DNA from: an uncultured Lachnospiraceae bacterium
GTDB taxonomy: Bacteria; Bacillota; Clostridia; Lachnospirales; Lachnospiraceae
NCBI GenBank assembly: GCA_910576535.1
Contig: CAJTKK010000005.1
Span: 101,136-165,135 of the forward strand
Direction of reading: 5' to 3'
DNA length: 64,000 nt
Shown here: positions 18,071-26,512 of the stretch, one piece after another
Layout of the letters: each line of letters starts with the position of its first letter
How positions within the stretch are numbered: the first letter of the stretch is position 1
The notes under the pieces: generated by a model
What the model was told of the DNA's origin: nothing
Database searches by the model: none
Seen by the model: only the letters and a program-made list of their open reading frames with translations
Made by a program: the position numbers and the translations under genes

Positions 18071-20338
18071 ATGGCAAAAGAAATACAACAGGGAACGGTT
18101 ATCTGTCAAAGCGGACAGCCGGCTGACTCCATACACATGATTATCAAAGGCACTGTCCGGGCTATCTATCCGGGCGGCGAATATTTTCTGGAGAAAGGCG
18201 ATGTCATCGGTCTATGTGATTTATACCGCGAAAATTATATTTTTACCTATACTGCACTGGACGATGTTACCATCGCTTCCTTCCCGATAAAAAAAGACGG
18301 GCTGGCCGCCTTGCTGCGCAGGCAGCCGGATTTTTCCCAGATTACAGCCAAATCCTGTTTAAAACAGACAAACCATATCTTAGAAGTATATGAATTGATT
18401 AAATACGATTGCGGCAGCCTTTATCAATATATTACGGAAAGCTACGGGGAATACTGCAACCTATGCGAACGCCACCGTATATCCCCCCGCCTGCTGCCGG
18501 ACCTGGAAGAAATAAAACCCTTGGAGCTGGAAGACGATATCCCCCGGTGGATAGGCAGTTACTATGAAAATATGGCGGGCGTCCTTGCACAGACGCTCCC
18601 TCACTGCCGGATACCCTATTCCGATTTCCTAAACGGCCTTTTGATGAAAACAAGCCAGGATATTTCTGAAATTGTTTCTATCTGCCATATCATGAGCTAC
18701 TACAAATCAGATATTGCAAAAACTCTGATGAACAATGACCGGCTGGATTTGTTTGACTTATATACAAGCCTTTTCTTCCGGGTCAGCCCGGATGATGAAG
18801 ATTCCACCTCCATCAGTGCAGACATCAGCCGTATGATGATTCATCTGGAAGGGATTAGCTCCATTAGCCAGGAACTATACCAGAGCCGGGTACAAGAATA
18901 CAAAAAAAAGCTGGCCGACAGGGAAGAACATGGCTTCAACCCGTCCGAAAAAAATACGCAGGAACAAGATAGCTGCGACCTTACCGGGTCTATCAACACA
19001 ATCCTGCAGTACGCCGGATGCGACAAATATCTCTGCAGCGATTTCCGCAAATATGTGGATGAATACAAAGCGCAGATTGATAAAAATGCCACCGACGACG
19101 CCAGCCGGAAGCTGCGCATGAATCTGACAAAGACATTTTATAAAGTATATGAGGCTGCTTTTAAGAAAAGCCTGGAAGACGACCATATTCCGACCGTCCT
19201 GAAAATGTTCTTCCAGTTCGGCTATGTGGACGAAGAACTTGCGGGAGCGGAAAACGCATCCTACCTTTCTTCCATTGCAGAACGGTTCCCTTCCAATCCC
19301 GAACAACATGTTTACACAGCGTACGAATGGATGAAAGCTGTTTATCTCGGGGAAAAAGAGCCAAGCCGCAATGAATTCGACTTAGACTTCCCGGGCTATG
19401 TCCGCGAACTGAAAACAAACGGGAAAATTACCGCTGCGCAGGAAAAGGAAATGGTAGACGACAACAATGAAAAAGTTCTGTTTGAACTGAACAATATGTT
19501 CCCCATTGTCAATAAAATGACCTTTGGCCGCATCACTACTTTCTGCCCGGTTTTTTCCGAACATAACGTGCTGAAAGAACTGGAAAAAGGAATGGTTACA
19601 CAACAAAAGATGGCAGAAGCCCTCAACAGTATCCGTTCCATAGATTTCGGGGCTTATTACCGGGAAACTGTTTATACCAACTCCTCCATAGGCATCGCAA
19701 AAGAATATATTAGTATCGAAGTGCTTCCGGATGTCATCCTTATGCCAAATGTGGGCATCCGCGGCGTTATGTGGCAGGAAATCGAAGGCAAACGCCGTAC
19801 CACTCCTGCCCGTATGATGGTACCCATTTTCCAGATGGAAGATTTAACCGCTACTATGACCAGGCTTACCGGGGAATTCCGCTGGGAAATGTGCCGCAGG
19901 GTGCAAGGACCCAGATGGAATGATGTTTCCGAGCCATCCCTTACCAGCGAATATTTTGATTATATCCAGTTCTATAAAAAGAATCATGACCTTACCGCAG
20001 ACGCCAAAGACAAAATTAAATCCGCTATGCAAAAGGCCAAAAACAGCTATAAGGAAATGTTCGTCCGGGATTATATCACATGGATTATGTATGAAGGCAA
20101 CAGCTCACCCCGCTTAAACAAAGTGGCCAGAACCATCATTGCCGCCTACTGCCCTTTTTCCAAGGAAATCCGCGACCGGCTGATGGCTAATCCCATGTAT
20201 AAGGAAATGCTGGAAAAATACAGTTTAAAAATGTCGCAAAAAGTACATCATATTGATAATTTATGCCAAAAACTGAACAACACCAGGACACCGGTCCCTG
20301 AAGAAATCCTTAACCAGAAAAAGTTCCTGGAAAGTTAA
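18071..20338 (+). CDS. large protein with N-terminal cyclic-nucleotide-binding domain
   Basis: A 755-residue soluble protein. Residues 1-110 form a Crp-like cNMP-binding domain: EIQQGTVICQSGQPADSIHM, then IIKGTVRAIYPGGEYFLEKGDVIGLCDLY and DVTIASFPIKKDGLAALLRRQPD. There is no DNA-binding HTH. The other 640 residues are mostly helical and I do not recognise them; a Tyr/Arg-rich part near 560-650 (MWQEIEGKRRTTPARMMVPI, LTGEFRWEMCRRVQGPRWND) looks like the most conserved portion. Stand-alone cNMP domains usually sense cAMP, cGMP or a related ligand and pass the signal to the attached domain. It is monocistronic, with its own promoter and terminator. A second cNMP-domain protein is at 22881-23345. 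Confidence 0.75.
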   Translation: MAKEIQQGTVICQSGQPADSIHMIIKGTVRAIYPGGEYFLEKGDVIGLCDLYRENYIFTYTALDDVTIASFPIKKDGLAALLRRQPDFSQITAKSCLKQTNHILEVYELIKYDCGSLYQYITESYGEYCNLCERHRISPRLLPDLEEIKPLELEDDIPRWIGSYYENMAGVLAQTLPHCRIPYSDFLNGLLMKTSQDISEIVSICHIMSYYKSDIAKTLMNNDRLDLFDLYTSLFFRVSPDDEDSTSISADISRMMIHLEGISSISQELYQSRVQEYKKKLADREEHGFNPSEKNTQEQDSCDLTGSINTILQYAGCDKYLCSDFRKYVDEYKAQIDKNATDDASRKLRMNLTKTFYKVYEAAFKKSLEDDHIPTVLKMFFQFGYVDEELAGAENASYLSSIAERFPSNPEQHVYTAYEWMKAVYLGEKEPSRNEFDLDFPGYVRELKTNGKITAAQEKEMVDDNNEKVLFELNNMFPIVNKMTFGRITTFCPVFSEHNVLKELEKGMVTQQKMAEALNSIRSIDFGAYYRETVYTNSSIGIAKEYISIEVLPDVILMPNVGIRGVMWQEIEGKRRTTPARMMVPIFQMEDLTATMTRLTGEFRWEMCRRVQGPRWNDVSEPSLTSEYFDYIQFYKKNHDLTADAKDKIKSAMQKAKNSYKEMFVRDYITWIMYEGNSSPRLNKVARTIIAAYCPFSKEIRDRLMANPMYKEMLEKYSLKMSQKVHHIDNLCQKLNNTRTPVPEEILNQKKFLES

Positions 20339-20349
20339 AAAAAAGATGG

Positions 20350-20384
20350 TTCCCAGGGCAAAACAGCCTTGCCCTGGGAATTTC
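20350..20384 (+). terminator. intrinsic terminator
   Basis: TTCCCAGGGCAA and TTGCCCTGGGAA form a perfect 12-bp stem with a 7-base loop, 11 bases after the stop of the cNMP-binding protein gene. The T-run after it is short (TTTCC). Confidence 0.75.
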
Positions 20385-20415
20385 CCCGCCCCTGCTTCAG
20401 ATGGCAGGAATTCTT

Positions 20416-20454
20416 GTATATTTCACTTGAAATATACCATTACCGATGTATAAT
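20416..20454 (+). promoter_or_regulatory. MFS gene promoter overlapped by a perfect palindrome
   Basis: TTGAAA (20427-20432) and TATAAT (20449-20454) are 16 bases apart and lie 50 bases upstream of the transporter. Over the -35 box is a perfect inverted repeat, GTATATTTCA and TGAAATATAC with a 2-base centre (20416-20437). This placement is typical of a repressor operator. It does not match the TTGAT/ATCAA core of FNR/CRP sites, and the regulator is not identifiable from the neighbours. Confidence 0.6.
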
Positions 20455-20503
20455 ATAAAGAGTGGGGTTTTTCAAAATTACATACAGAAAGTGAGAAAAG
20501 ACA

Positions 20504-21709
20504 ATGAAAGGTTTACCAAACAACAAATGGGTGAGGGCAGCTATTCCGGCGCTTCTGCTTCATTGCAGCATCGGCACTGTTTATTGCTGGTCCCTGTTAA
20601 AAGGCGACATTGCCGAGTATCTCGGCCGTTCCAAAGGCGAAGTGGAATGGGCATTCAGTATTGCCATTTTCTTTTTAGGCATGTCAGCCGCTTTTGCCGG
20701 ACGTATCGTAGAAAAAGATATTCACAAATCTTCTTTGATTGCTACGATCTGCTTCGCAGCAGGCTTTGCCGGGACAGGTTTATGCGTTCATTTCAAATCG
20801 TTAATTGGAATTTACCTCTGTTACGGGGTAATCATGGGCATCGGCCTTGGCCTTGGCTATCTGTCCCCTGTTAAGACATTAATGCTCTGGTTCAGCGAAC
20901 AAAAAGGGCTGGCCACCGGCCTTGCCGTTGCAGGATTCGGTTTAGCGAAGGTAATCGCAAGCCCAATCATGACAGCCCTAATCGGTGCAGTGGGCATTAT
21001 CAATATGTTTTATGTACTTGCAGCCGCTTACTTCGTAATGATGTTTCTCGGCCATCTTTTATTAAAGAAACCGGACGGATGGGTAGAGGATCAGGGGGAA
21101 TCGGCTACAAAGGTATCCGATATCTTCAAGAACCCGACTTTTATCGGTACATGGCTGATGTTTTATATCAATATTACCTGCGGCCTTGCCCTGATTTCCC
21201 AGGAAAAAGATATCCTTACAACGATGGGCGTTTCGGCTGTCACTATCAGCGTGGTTTCTTCCTTAACCGCTATCTTCAACGCAGGCGGAAGGCTGGGCTT
21301 CTCGGCGGCTGCCGATAAGTTGAAAGACAGGAATACCATTTACAAATTAATCTTTATCCTGTCCATCGCTTTCTCCGTTATCATGATAGTGACCAACGGC
21401 ATCAACAATCAAATCGTATTCCTTGCCATTACCCTTCTTTGCATTATTAATGCAGGGTACGGCGGCGGATTCAGCAATCTTCCCACATTGCTCTCCGACC
21501 GTTTTGGCATGAAGAGCATCAGCCAGATCCATGGGCTTGCTCTTTCCGCATGGGCTTTTGCAGGGCTTTCCGGCAACCAGCTTAGTTCCTTTATCGTAAG
21601 CAAGACCGGATCCTTTACGAATGTATTATATGTAACGACTGTCCTCTACATCGTTGCACTCGTTATTTCTTTCGTATTAGTAAAACCGGCGAAAAACCCA
21701 ATAGACTAA
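20504..21709 (+). CDS. MFS transporter, oxalate/formate-antiporter-like (OFA) family
   Basis: A 401-residue membrane protein with twelve predicted hydrophobic segments in two six-helix halves. The opening helix (IPALLLHCSIGTVYCWSLLK), the signature region FSEQKGLATGLAVAGFG after helix 4, and AGLSGNQLSSFIV near helix 11 match the OFA branch of the major facilitator superfamily, which moves organic acids such as oxalate, formate or lactate. The substrate is not predictable from the sequence. It is monocistronic, flanked by terminators, and its promoter has a palindrome over the -35, so expression is probably controlled by a dedicated regulator. Confidence 0.85.
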   Translation: MKGLPNNKWVRAAIPALLLHCSIGTVYCWSLLKGDIAEYLGRSKGEVEWAFSIAIFFLGMSAAFAGRIVEKDIHKSSLIATICFAAGFAGTGLCVHFKSLIGIYLCYGVIMGIGLGLGYLSPVKTLMLWFSEQKGLATGLAVAGFGLAKVIASPIMTALIGAVGIINMFYVLAAAYFVMMFLGHLLLKKPDGWVEDQGESATKVSDIFKNPTFIGTWLMFYINITCGLALISQEKDILTTMGVSAVTISVVSSLTAIFNAGGRLGFSAAADKLKDRNTIYKLIFILSIAFSVIMIVTNGINNQIVFLAITLLCIINAGYGGGFSNLPTLLSDRFGMKSISQIHGLALSAWAFAGLSGNQLSSFIVSKTGSFTNVLYVTTVLYIVALVISFVLVKPAKNPID

Positions 21710-21798
21710 AGCGGGTTACATTTATGAAGAAAAAATGAAATTTCTTTAAGAAATACTTATTTTTGGGAAATCCTATTTCCATAAAAGAAAAAAAAGCG

Positions 21799-21836
21799 TA
21801 TACTCCATAGTAATCTGCTATGGAGTATATTTTTTT
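21799..21836. terminator. intrinsic terminator after the MFS gene
   Basis: TACTCCATAG and CTATGGAGTA form a 10-bp stem with a 7-base loop, followed by TATTTTTTT on the plus strand and preceded by an A-run. It can work in both directions, but only the plus-strand transporter gene needs it here. Confidence 0.85.
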
Positions 21837-21941
21837 CCATAACGGGAATTTCCCCCAAGTTTTTTGACCATTTGTCAGCATACGTTAGTTCAGGGAACCT
21901 TTGACGTACACATTTTCTTAAAGGAAGGAATTCTATTTATT

Positions 21942-22472
21942 ATGAAATATATCTTATTATTTATCAAAAAAACTTTACGGTTTGTCTTAAAACCGCTCTC
22001 TTTTGTCCCCGCCATCTTCGTTATGTATATGATTTTCCGGCTTTCCGCCCAGGATGGCATGACCAGCAGCCAGCTCAGCCTTAAAGTAAGCAATAAAATT
22101 GTAGTTACTGCCGATAAACTGCTGAAAACAGATTTTACTGAAGAACAGATCGAACATTACGCCGGAAAAATCCACTATTATGTGCGCAAACTCGGCCATG
22201 TGACGGAATACTTTATTTTAGCCGTTACCGTCGCCTTCCCTCTTTATGTCTACGGCCTTAGAGGTATCCCGCTTATGCTGGTCGCCGGGCTATTCTGTGT
22301 AGGATTTGCCGCCTTTGATGAATACCACCAGTCTTTCGTCAGAGGCAGAGGTCCTTCCAAAAAGGATGTAGCCATTGACAGCATCGGAATCTTTATCGGA
22401 ATTGTATTAGTAAGAATTGTAGGCTGGACAGGAAGAATGACGATATTCCGCCCCCTCTCCAACAAAAACTAA
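21942..22472 (+). CDS. VanZ family membrane protein
   Basis: A 176-residue protein with four hydrophobic segments. After an N-terminal helix (LSFVPAIFVMYMIFRLSAQD) come the VanZ-family features: YVRKLGHVTEYFILAVTVAF, then a paired helix segment, and FAAFDEYHQSFVRGRGPSKKD, with the conserved DE.HQ.FV.GR pattern. VanZ was named for a minor teicoplanin-resistance gene, but chromosomal members are common and have no set function. I place the start at 21942; a GGAAGG lies 13 bases upstream, a rather long gap. It stands alone. Confidence 0.88.
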   Translation: MKYILLFIKKTLRFVLKPLSFVPAIFVMYMIFRLSAQDGMTSSQLSLKVSNKIVVTADKLLKTDFTEEQIEHYAGKIHYYVRKLGHVTEYFILAVTVAFPLYVYGLRGIPLMLVAGLFCVGFAAFDEYHQSFVRGRGPSKKDVAIDSIGIFIGIVLVRIVGWTGRMTIFRPLSNKN

Positions 22473-22880
22473 GCCGTCAAAGACTTCTGCCTGACGCCCT
22501 GTCCGCCATATGCGCAAAAATAGTATGCAACCGGCTTTTCTTTCTAAGGTTTACCTTTGTAATCTATGCTTTTTACTTATATATACGGAATACGGGCAGG
22601 CCTAAGCTCTTGCAGACACCGCGCCAGCTTACCGCATATGGGAATATAGCGTTACTCAGGCTGGCAGAAAGAGATTTGAAATGGCTGCCATGAAAGATAT
22701 TGCGAGAGATGTGATTATTCCTGGACTCAGGCAGGCTGTCTATAGAGACAAATAGGATGTGACAATAGGATTCGATGACCTGCCGTTTTCTGCCCGGAAA
22801 GATGCTCTATGGCTCTATAAACCCTGCCCCGCGCAGTTTCTCTTAAACCTTCTTAAGCCGTTTTGCCGCAAGAAGAAAAA
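22473..22880. other. 408-base gap with a short decayed frame
   Basis: Between vanZ and the cNMP-domain gene I see no intact gene. On the plus strand a frame runs without a start codon from about 22604 to a TAG near 22755 and reads like protein (YRIWEYSVTQAGRKRFEMAA, then IARDVIIPGLRQAVYRDK). It may be the remains of a gene, but I cannot name it. No clear terminator for the leftward NRPS cluster is visible. Confidence 0.3.
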
Positions 22881-23345
22881 TCACCTCAAAATGCCCAGCC
22901 CGCCCATGCTGTAACGTTTGATCTTCTCTTTCATATCTTCTGTCCTCTTTTTATTTAAATCCTGCTTTTCATACAAATCATCCAATAAAAGATCAATATT
23001 TTTCTGCATAAGCATATTGGTATGCACCATATTCTGCATAATATCAATTGCATTCCTGGGATTGTTCCTGATAAATTCTTCTAAGGATTCTTTTGTAATA
23101 CGCATCAAAAGAACTTCGTCATAAGCAACTGCCGTATAGATACTTGGCTGGCCGGAAAGTACATTAGTTTCTCCAAAACATTTGGATTTTGAGTATATTC
23201 CAATTAAATGCTCTTCTTTTTCCCCGTACCGTATATATACTGCCACGGAACCGGACACGATTTTATACATTTCATCATACCTTCCGCCTTCTTTGATAAT
23301 AATGTCATCCGCATGGAATTTCTGCATCTTTGCATTCTCCATCAT
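22881..23345 (-). CDS. cyclic-nucleotide-binding domain protein
   Basis: A 154-residue protein made of one Crp-like cNMP-binding domain (KFHADDIIIKEGGRYDEMYK, SGSVAVYIRYG, GIYSKSKCFGETNVLSGQPS, DEVLLMRITKESLEEFIRNN) and a charged helical tail (LLLDDLYEKQDLNKKRTEDM). There is no HTH, so it is not a transcription factor by itself. The phosphate-binding cassette FGETNVLSGQPS lacks the usual Arg, so it may bind another ligand or protein. GGAGG lies 6 bases before the ATG. It is the last gene of the leftward cluster that carries the peptide synthetase and the partner-switch proteins, 80 bases after the symporter gene, and may act as a second input to that system. Confidence 0.82.
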   Translation of the reverse strand: MMENAKMQKFHADDIIIKEGGRYDEMYKIVSGSVAVYIRYGEKEEHLIGIYSKSKCFGETNVLSGQPSIYTAVAYDEVLLMRITKESLEEFIRNNPRNAIDIMQNMVHTNMLMQKNIDLLLDDLYEKQDLNKKRTEDMKEKIKRYSMGGLGILR

Positions 23346-23425
23346 AACTTACCTCCGCTTTTTTACACTGCTTCCTGACATGCTTCCCCTGTCCGCACCC
23401 GGATGTGCCGGACGGCTCATAATCC

Positions 23426-25051
23426 TCAGCCGGCGCGCCGGCTCCCGGGCATCCTCTTTGTCTCCCGCAGCCTTCCTTCGTCCAGCATATCAAGGGATGC
23501 GGCAAGTTCCACCAGTTCTGTCTGAAGACAGAATAAATCCGCAGCCGTCGTAAAAAATTCCAATATGACATTAAGGGCGATCGTCACTGCTATAGCCTCC
23601 ATAGGAATCTTAAGCTGGACAAACAGTATGGTATAGCAAGTCAGCGCGCCGCCCGGGATGGGAGGCGCCGCCACTGCAAGCACAATCGCAATTAGAAAAG
23701 CAGTAGCCATCCATACCGGGGAAACTGTTACACCGTAAATTTCAGCCATACAAAACCCTACTGCCAAAAACATCGCTGAAACTCCCGGCATAAAAATAAC
23801 CTGCCCCAAAGGAACGCCGAAATTGACGATCTTTTTGTCAATCCCGAGATCCTTTTCGCAGCATTCCATATTCGCCCCAAAAGCTGCAGAGGAAGATGCT
23901 GTTGTTAATGCAATAAAAAAGGTAGGAAACATCTTTTTCAATAAAATTCCTGCTTTTACCCTTCTTCTGACGCTCACCAGCACAAGGTATATTGCCATAA
24001 TCACGATATCCCCAAGCAGCATGGCCGGCAACAGCTTATAAGTATGCAAAAATAAGGAAAAATCACTTCCCATCATTAAATTCAAAACACTGCCAAAGAC
24101 AAACAATGGCACAAAAGAGCTGACCGCTTCCATAATCAATTGCACGATATAATTCGACTGTTCCACAAAAGCCGCCGCCGCCGTGGCCTTGCTGCCTAAT
24201 AGCAGCATCGCTATTCCGATCATGACTGCGACAAAAATAATCTGCAAGGGATTCCCCTCCGTAAAAGGCGTAAAAAAGTTTCCCGGAACAATATCCAAAA
24301 CCATCTGAAACAATTCGGAAAAATCAAAAGCCCCTCCCCCGCCTGACTTAAGAGAAAAAAAAGGCATCATTACTATGCAAGCCGGTAAAGTCAGCAGGAC
24401 GGACATAAGAAGAAAACGGCCGATCATCTTCTTCCCGACTCTTCCCATCGTAGCCGTATCCCCAATGCTATAGATCCCCCATGCCACCGAAAGAAATATC
24501 ATGGGCCCTGCGATAGCTGATAAAAGCCCCATAAAGCGGTTAAAAATGGGTCCTATGAAATCATTCACAAGGAAATTCTGCACAGCCGCCGGCAACAGAC
24601 GGCATAAACCGCCGGCCAAAAAAGCCAGAACCACCGATAAGAACAGAGAAGTCATCTGGGAACGCTTTTTCTTCTTTGGGGTAAATATTATCAGGTTCAC
24701 ACCGTTTTTATATTGCCATACAGGCAAAACGCCCATGTTGGCAAGAAGCCCCCTCAATATCTCACTCTCCGACCCATCTTCCATTGCAAAAGGGTCAAAT
24801 CTCTCCCCTTCCAGGAAAAACTCTAACCGGATCCGGTGAAAGCGTCTTGAAAACTTTTTTGAAAATACACATTCTTCCCCAAAAATTTCCTGATACTTTA
24901 ACAGCGTTTCCTCTACTGCAAGGCGGACACGTATCATATTCCCCGCTTCCACCCGCCATTCGGAAAGAATCTCCCCGGAAGCATTGCTTACCATTCCTAT
25001 ATTCTCATTTGTCAGTTTCAACTGTTCCATATCTTTTACCTGATCTTCCAT
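23426..25051 (-). CDS. dicarboxylate/amino-acid:cation symporter with N-terminal degenerate RsbW-like domain
   Basis: A 541-residue two-part protein. Residues about 10-125 resemble an RsbW/SpoIIAB-type HATPase: RVRLAVEETLLKYQEIFGEE at the N-box position, RLEFFLEGERFDPFA at the G1 position and a closing NMGVLPVWQYKNGVNLIIFT. The N-box Asn and the Asp-x-Gly of G1 are missing, so ATP binding is doubtful. From about residue 132 follows a DAACS (SDF) transporter with eight or more membrane spans, the serine-rich hairpin LTTASSSAAFGANMECC and the late PPIPGGALTCYTILF region. Such transporters import glutamate, aspartate or C4-acids with Na+ or H+. It begins 7 bases after the phosphatase gene stop. 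The fusion suggests that the transporter senses or obeys the local partner switch. Confidence 0.85.
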   Translation of the reverse strand: MEDQVKDMEQLKLTNENIGMVSNASGEILSEWRVEAGNMIRVRLAVEETLLKYQEIFGEECVFSKKFSRRFHRIRLEFFLEGERFDPFAMEDGSESEILRGLLANMGVLPVWQYKNGVNLIIFTPKKKKRSQMTSLFLSVVLAFLAGGLCRLLPAAVQNFLVNDFIGPIFNRFMGLLSAIAGPMIFLSVAWGIYSIGDTATMGRVGKKMIGRFLLMSVLLTLPACIVMMPFFSLKSGGGGAFDFSELFQMVLDIVPGNFFTPFTEGNPLQIIFVAVMIGIAMLLLGSKATAAAAFVEQSNYIVQLIMEAVSSFVPLFVFGSVLNLMMGSDFSLFLHTYKLLPAMLLGDIVIMAIYLVLVSVRRRVKAGILLKKMFPTFFIALTTASSSAAFGANMECCEKDLGIDKKIVNFGVPLGQVIFMPGVSAMFLAVGFCMAEIYGVTVSPVWMATAFLIAIVLAVAAPPIPGGALTCYTILFVQLKIPMEAIAVTIALNVILEFFTTAADLFCLQTELVELAASLDMLDEGRLRETKRMPGSRRAG

Positions 25052-25058
25052 TCCACAT

Positions 25059-26498
25059 TCATTGTTTCATCCGCCTCTTATATTCCAAACAGATCATTGT
25101 AATATCATCAAACTGTTCTGCATCCCCTACAAATACATCAATATCTGCCTTCACTGCCGCAATCAGTTCCTCCGGCGGCAGCAATACATTTTGGCAAAGC
25201 ACATTGCTCAGCCGTTCCATGCCATAAAGTTCATTCTCTTTATCCGTAGCTTCCGTCACACCGTCCGTGTACTGGAAGAATTTGTCCCCCTCTTCAAGCT
25301 GCATGGAGCCGCATTTGTACCGTATCCCTTCCATTCCTGCCAGGACAAATCCCGCCCGTATTTTATAAGGTTCAAATTTGCCATCCTTTTTGCAAAGGAA
25401 AGGAATCTCATGCCCTGCATTTACAAACCGGAATTCTCCTGTTACAAGATCCAGGACGCCTTCAAAAGCCGTAATGAACATTCCCTCGCTGTTGGATTCG
25501 CATAAAAGATGATTGACTTCCGTAAACACTTCGCCCAGATCCCTCCCCGGCTGGGTATGATCCTTAATCAGGGTCTTTCCGATCACCATAAACAATGCCG
25601 CCGGAACGCCTTTGCCGGATACGTCCGCCGCTACGATGGCAAGATGACGTTCATCCACCATAAAAAAATCATAAAAATCACCGCCCACTTCTTTTGCCGG
25701 CTCCATCGCCGCAAACACATCAAACTCTTCCCTTTCGGGAAACGCCGGGAAAATGCACGGCAGCATAGACTGCTGGATGTTGGTCGCCACATTCAATTCC
25801 GCCGCTGTTTTCATTGTCTTCGCGCTCTGGTTAATCGAATAAAATATCATCCAGAATTCCACTACAAAAATCAGGCAGACCGTAAGATACAGCAGAAAAA
25901 ACCATAAACTGTCCGGATAGATCCCTACCCCATTCGACACAAGATTAATAAAATAAAAGCCTATCACAGAAATAAACAATGCCGGCAGGAATACCATCAT
26001 TTTCCCCTCTACCGCCTCAATGGTCCGGTGTATCGTTTTTTTCAGGAAACGGGCGTATAAAACAGAAAGTACGGCATAAACAACAATCTTAATCCCTATA
26101 AAGAAAATCAGGTTTGCCGTATCATAAGGGCTTTCTTTGATCAATCCAAGCGCAGCCCCAAGAAGCGTATCCGTAGTGCCGCAAAACATAAAGGTGCTGA
26201 CATTGGCAATCAAGCAGGCCATCAAAGAGATGGCAAGCTTAGTAGACCAGCTATCCTTATACAAAAACTGGGGTACGATACATACAAGGGCAGAAAGCCC
26301 CAATATCCCTACCGCGTCATTATACAGATTAATGGAATAGCTTACATATGCCATGGTATAGCCTATGACAGCCCCAACTGTCCAAAAAACGGCCCTGACG
26401 GTTCCCTTATACCTTGGGGTAAGTGTAATTCCGGTCAGCAGCCCGGCAAAAACCGATGCCATAAAAACTGCAAAACTCCAAAGTGCAACCGATGCCAT
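25059..26498 (-). CDS. membrane-bound SpoIIE/RsbU-type PP2C serine phosphatase
   Basis: A 479-residue protein with an N-terminal membrane region of about seven or eight helices (residues 1-230), a short linker (AELNVATNIQQSMLPCIFPA, typical of RsbU/RsbP phosphatases) and a PP2C-SpoIIE domain. Metal ligands are visible in EPAKEVGGDFYDFFMVDE, AADVSGKGVPAALFM, FVNAGHEIPFL, FFQYTDGVTEA and the terminal FDDITMICLEY. Such enzymes dephosphorylate STAS antagonists and so switch on a partner-switch pathway in response to a signal. Here the target is presumably the STAS protein at 30788. The start at 26498 has GGAGG 7 bases upstream and lies 14 bases after the synthetase stop. Confidence 0.93.
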   Translation of the reverse strand: MASVALWSFAVFMASVFAGLLTGITLTPRYKGTVRAVFWTVGAVIGYTMAYVSYSINLYNDAVGILGLSALVCIVPQFLYKDSWSTKLAISLMACLIANVSTFMFCGTTDTLLGAALGLIKESPYDTANLIFFIGIKIVVYAVLSVLYARFLKKTIHRTIEAVEGKMMVFLPALFISVIGFYFINLVSNGVGIYPDSLWFFLLYLTVCLIFVVEFWMIFYSINQSAKTMKTAAELNVATNIQQSMLPCIFPAFPEREEFDVFAAMEPAKEVGGDFYDFFMVDERHLAIVAADVSGKGVPAALFMVIGKTLIKDHTQPGRDLGEVFTEVNHLLCESNSEGMFITAFEGVLDLVTGEFRFVNAGHEIPFLCKKDGKFEPYKIRAGFVLAGMEGIRYKCGSMQLEEGDKFFQYTDGVTEATDKENELYGMERLSNVLCQNVLLPPEELIAAVKADIDVFVGDAEQFDDITMICLEYKRRMKQ

Positions 26499-26512
26499 GA
26501 AAATACCTCCCG

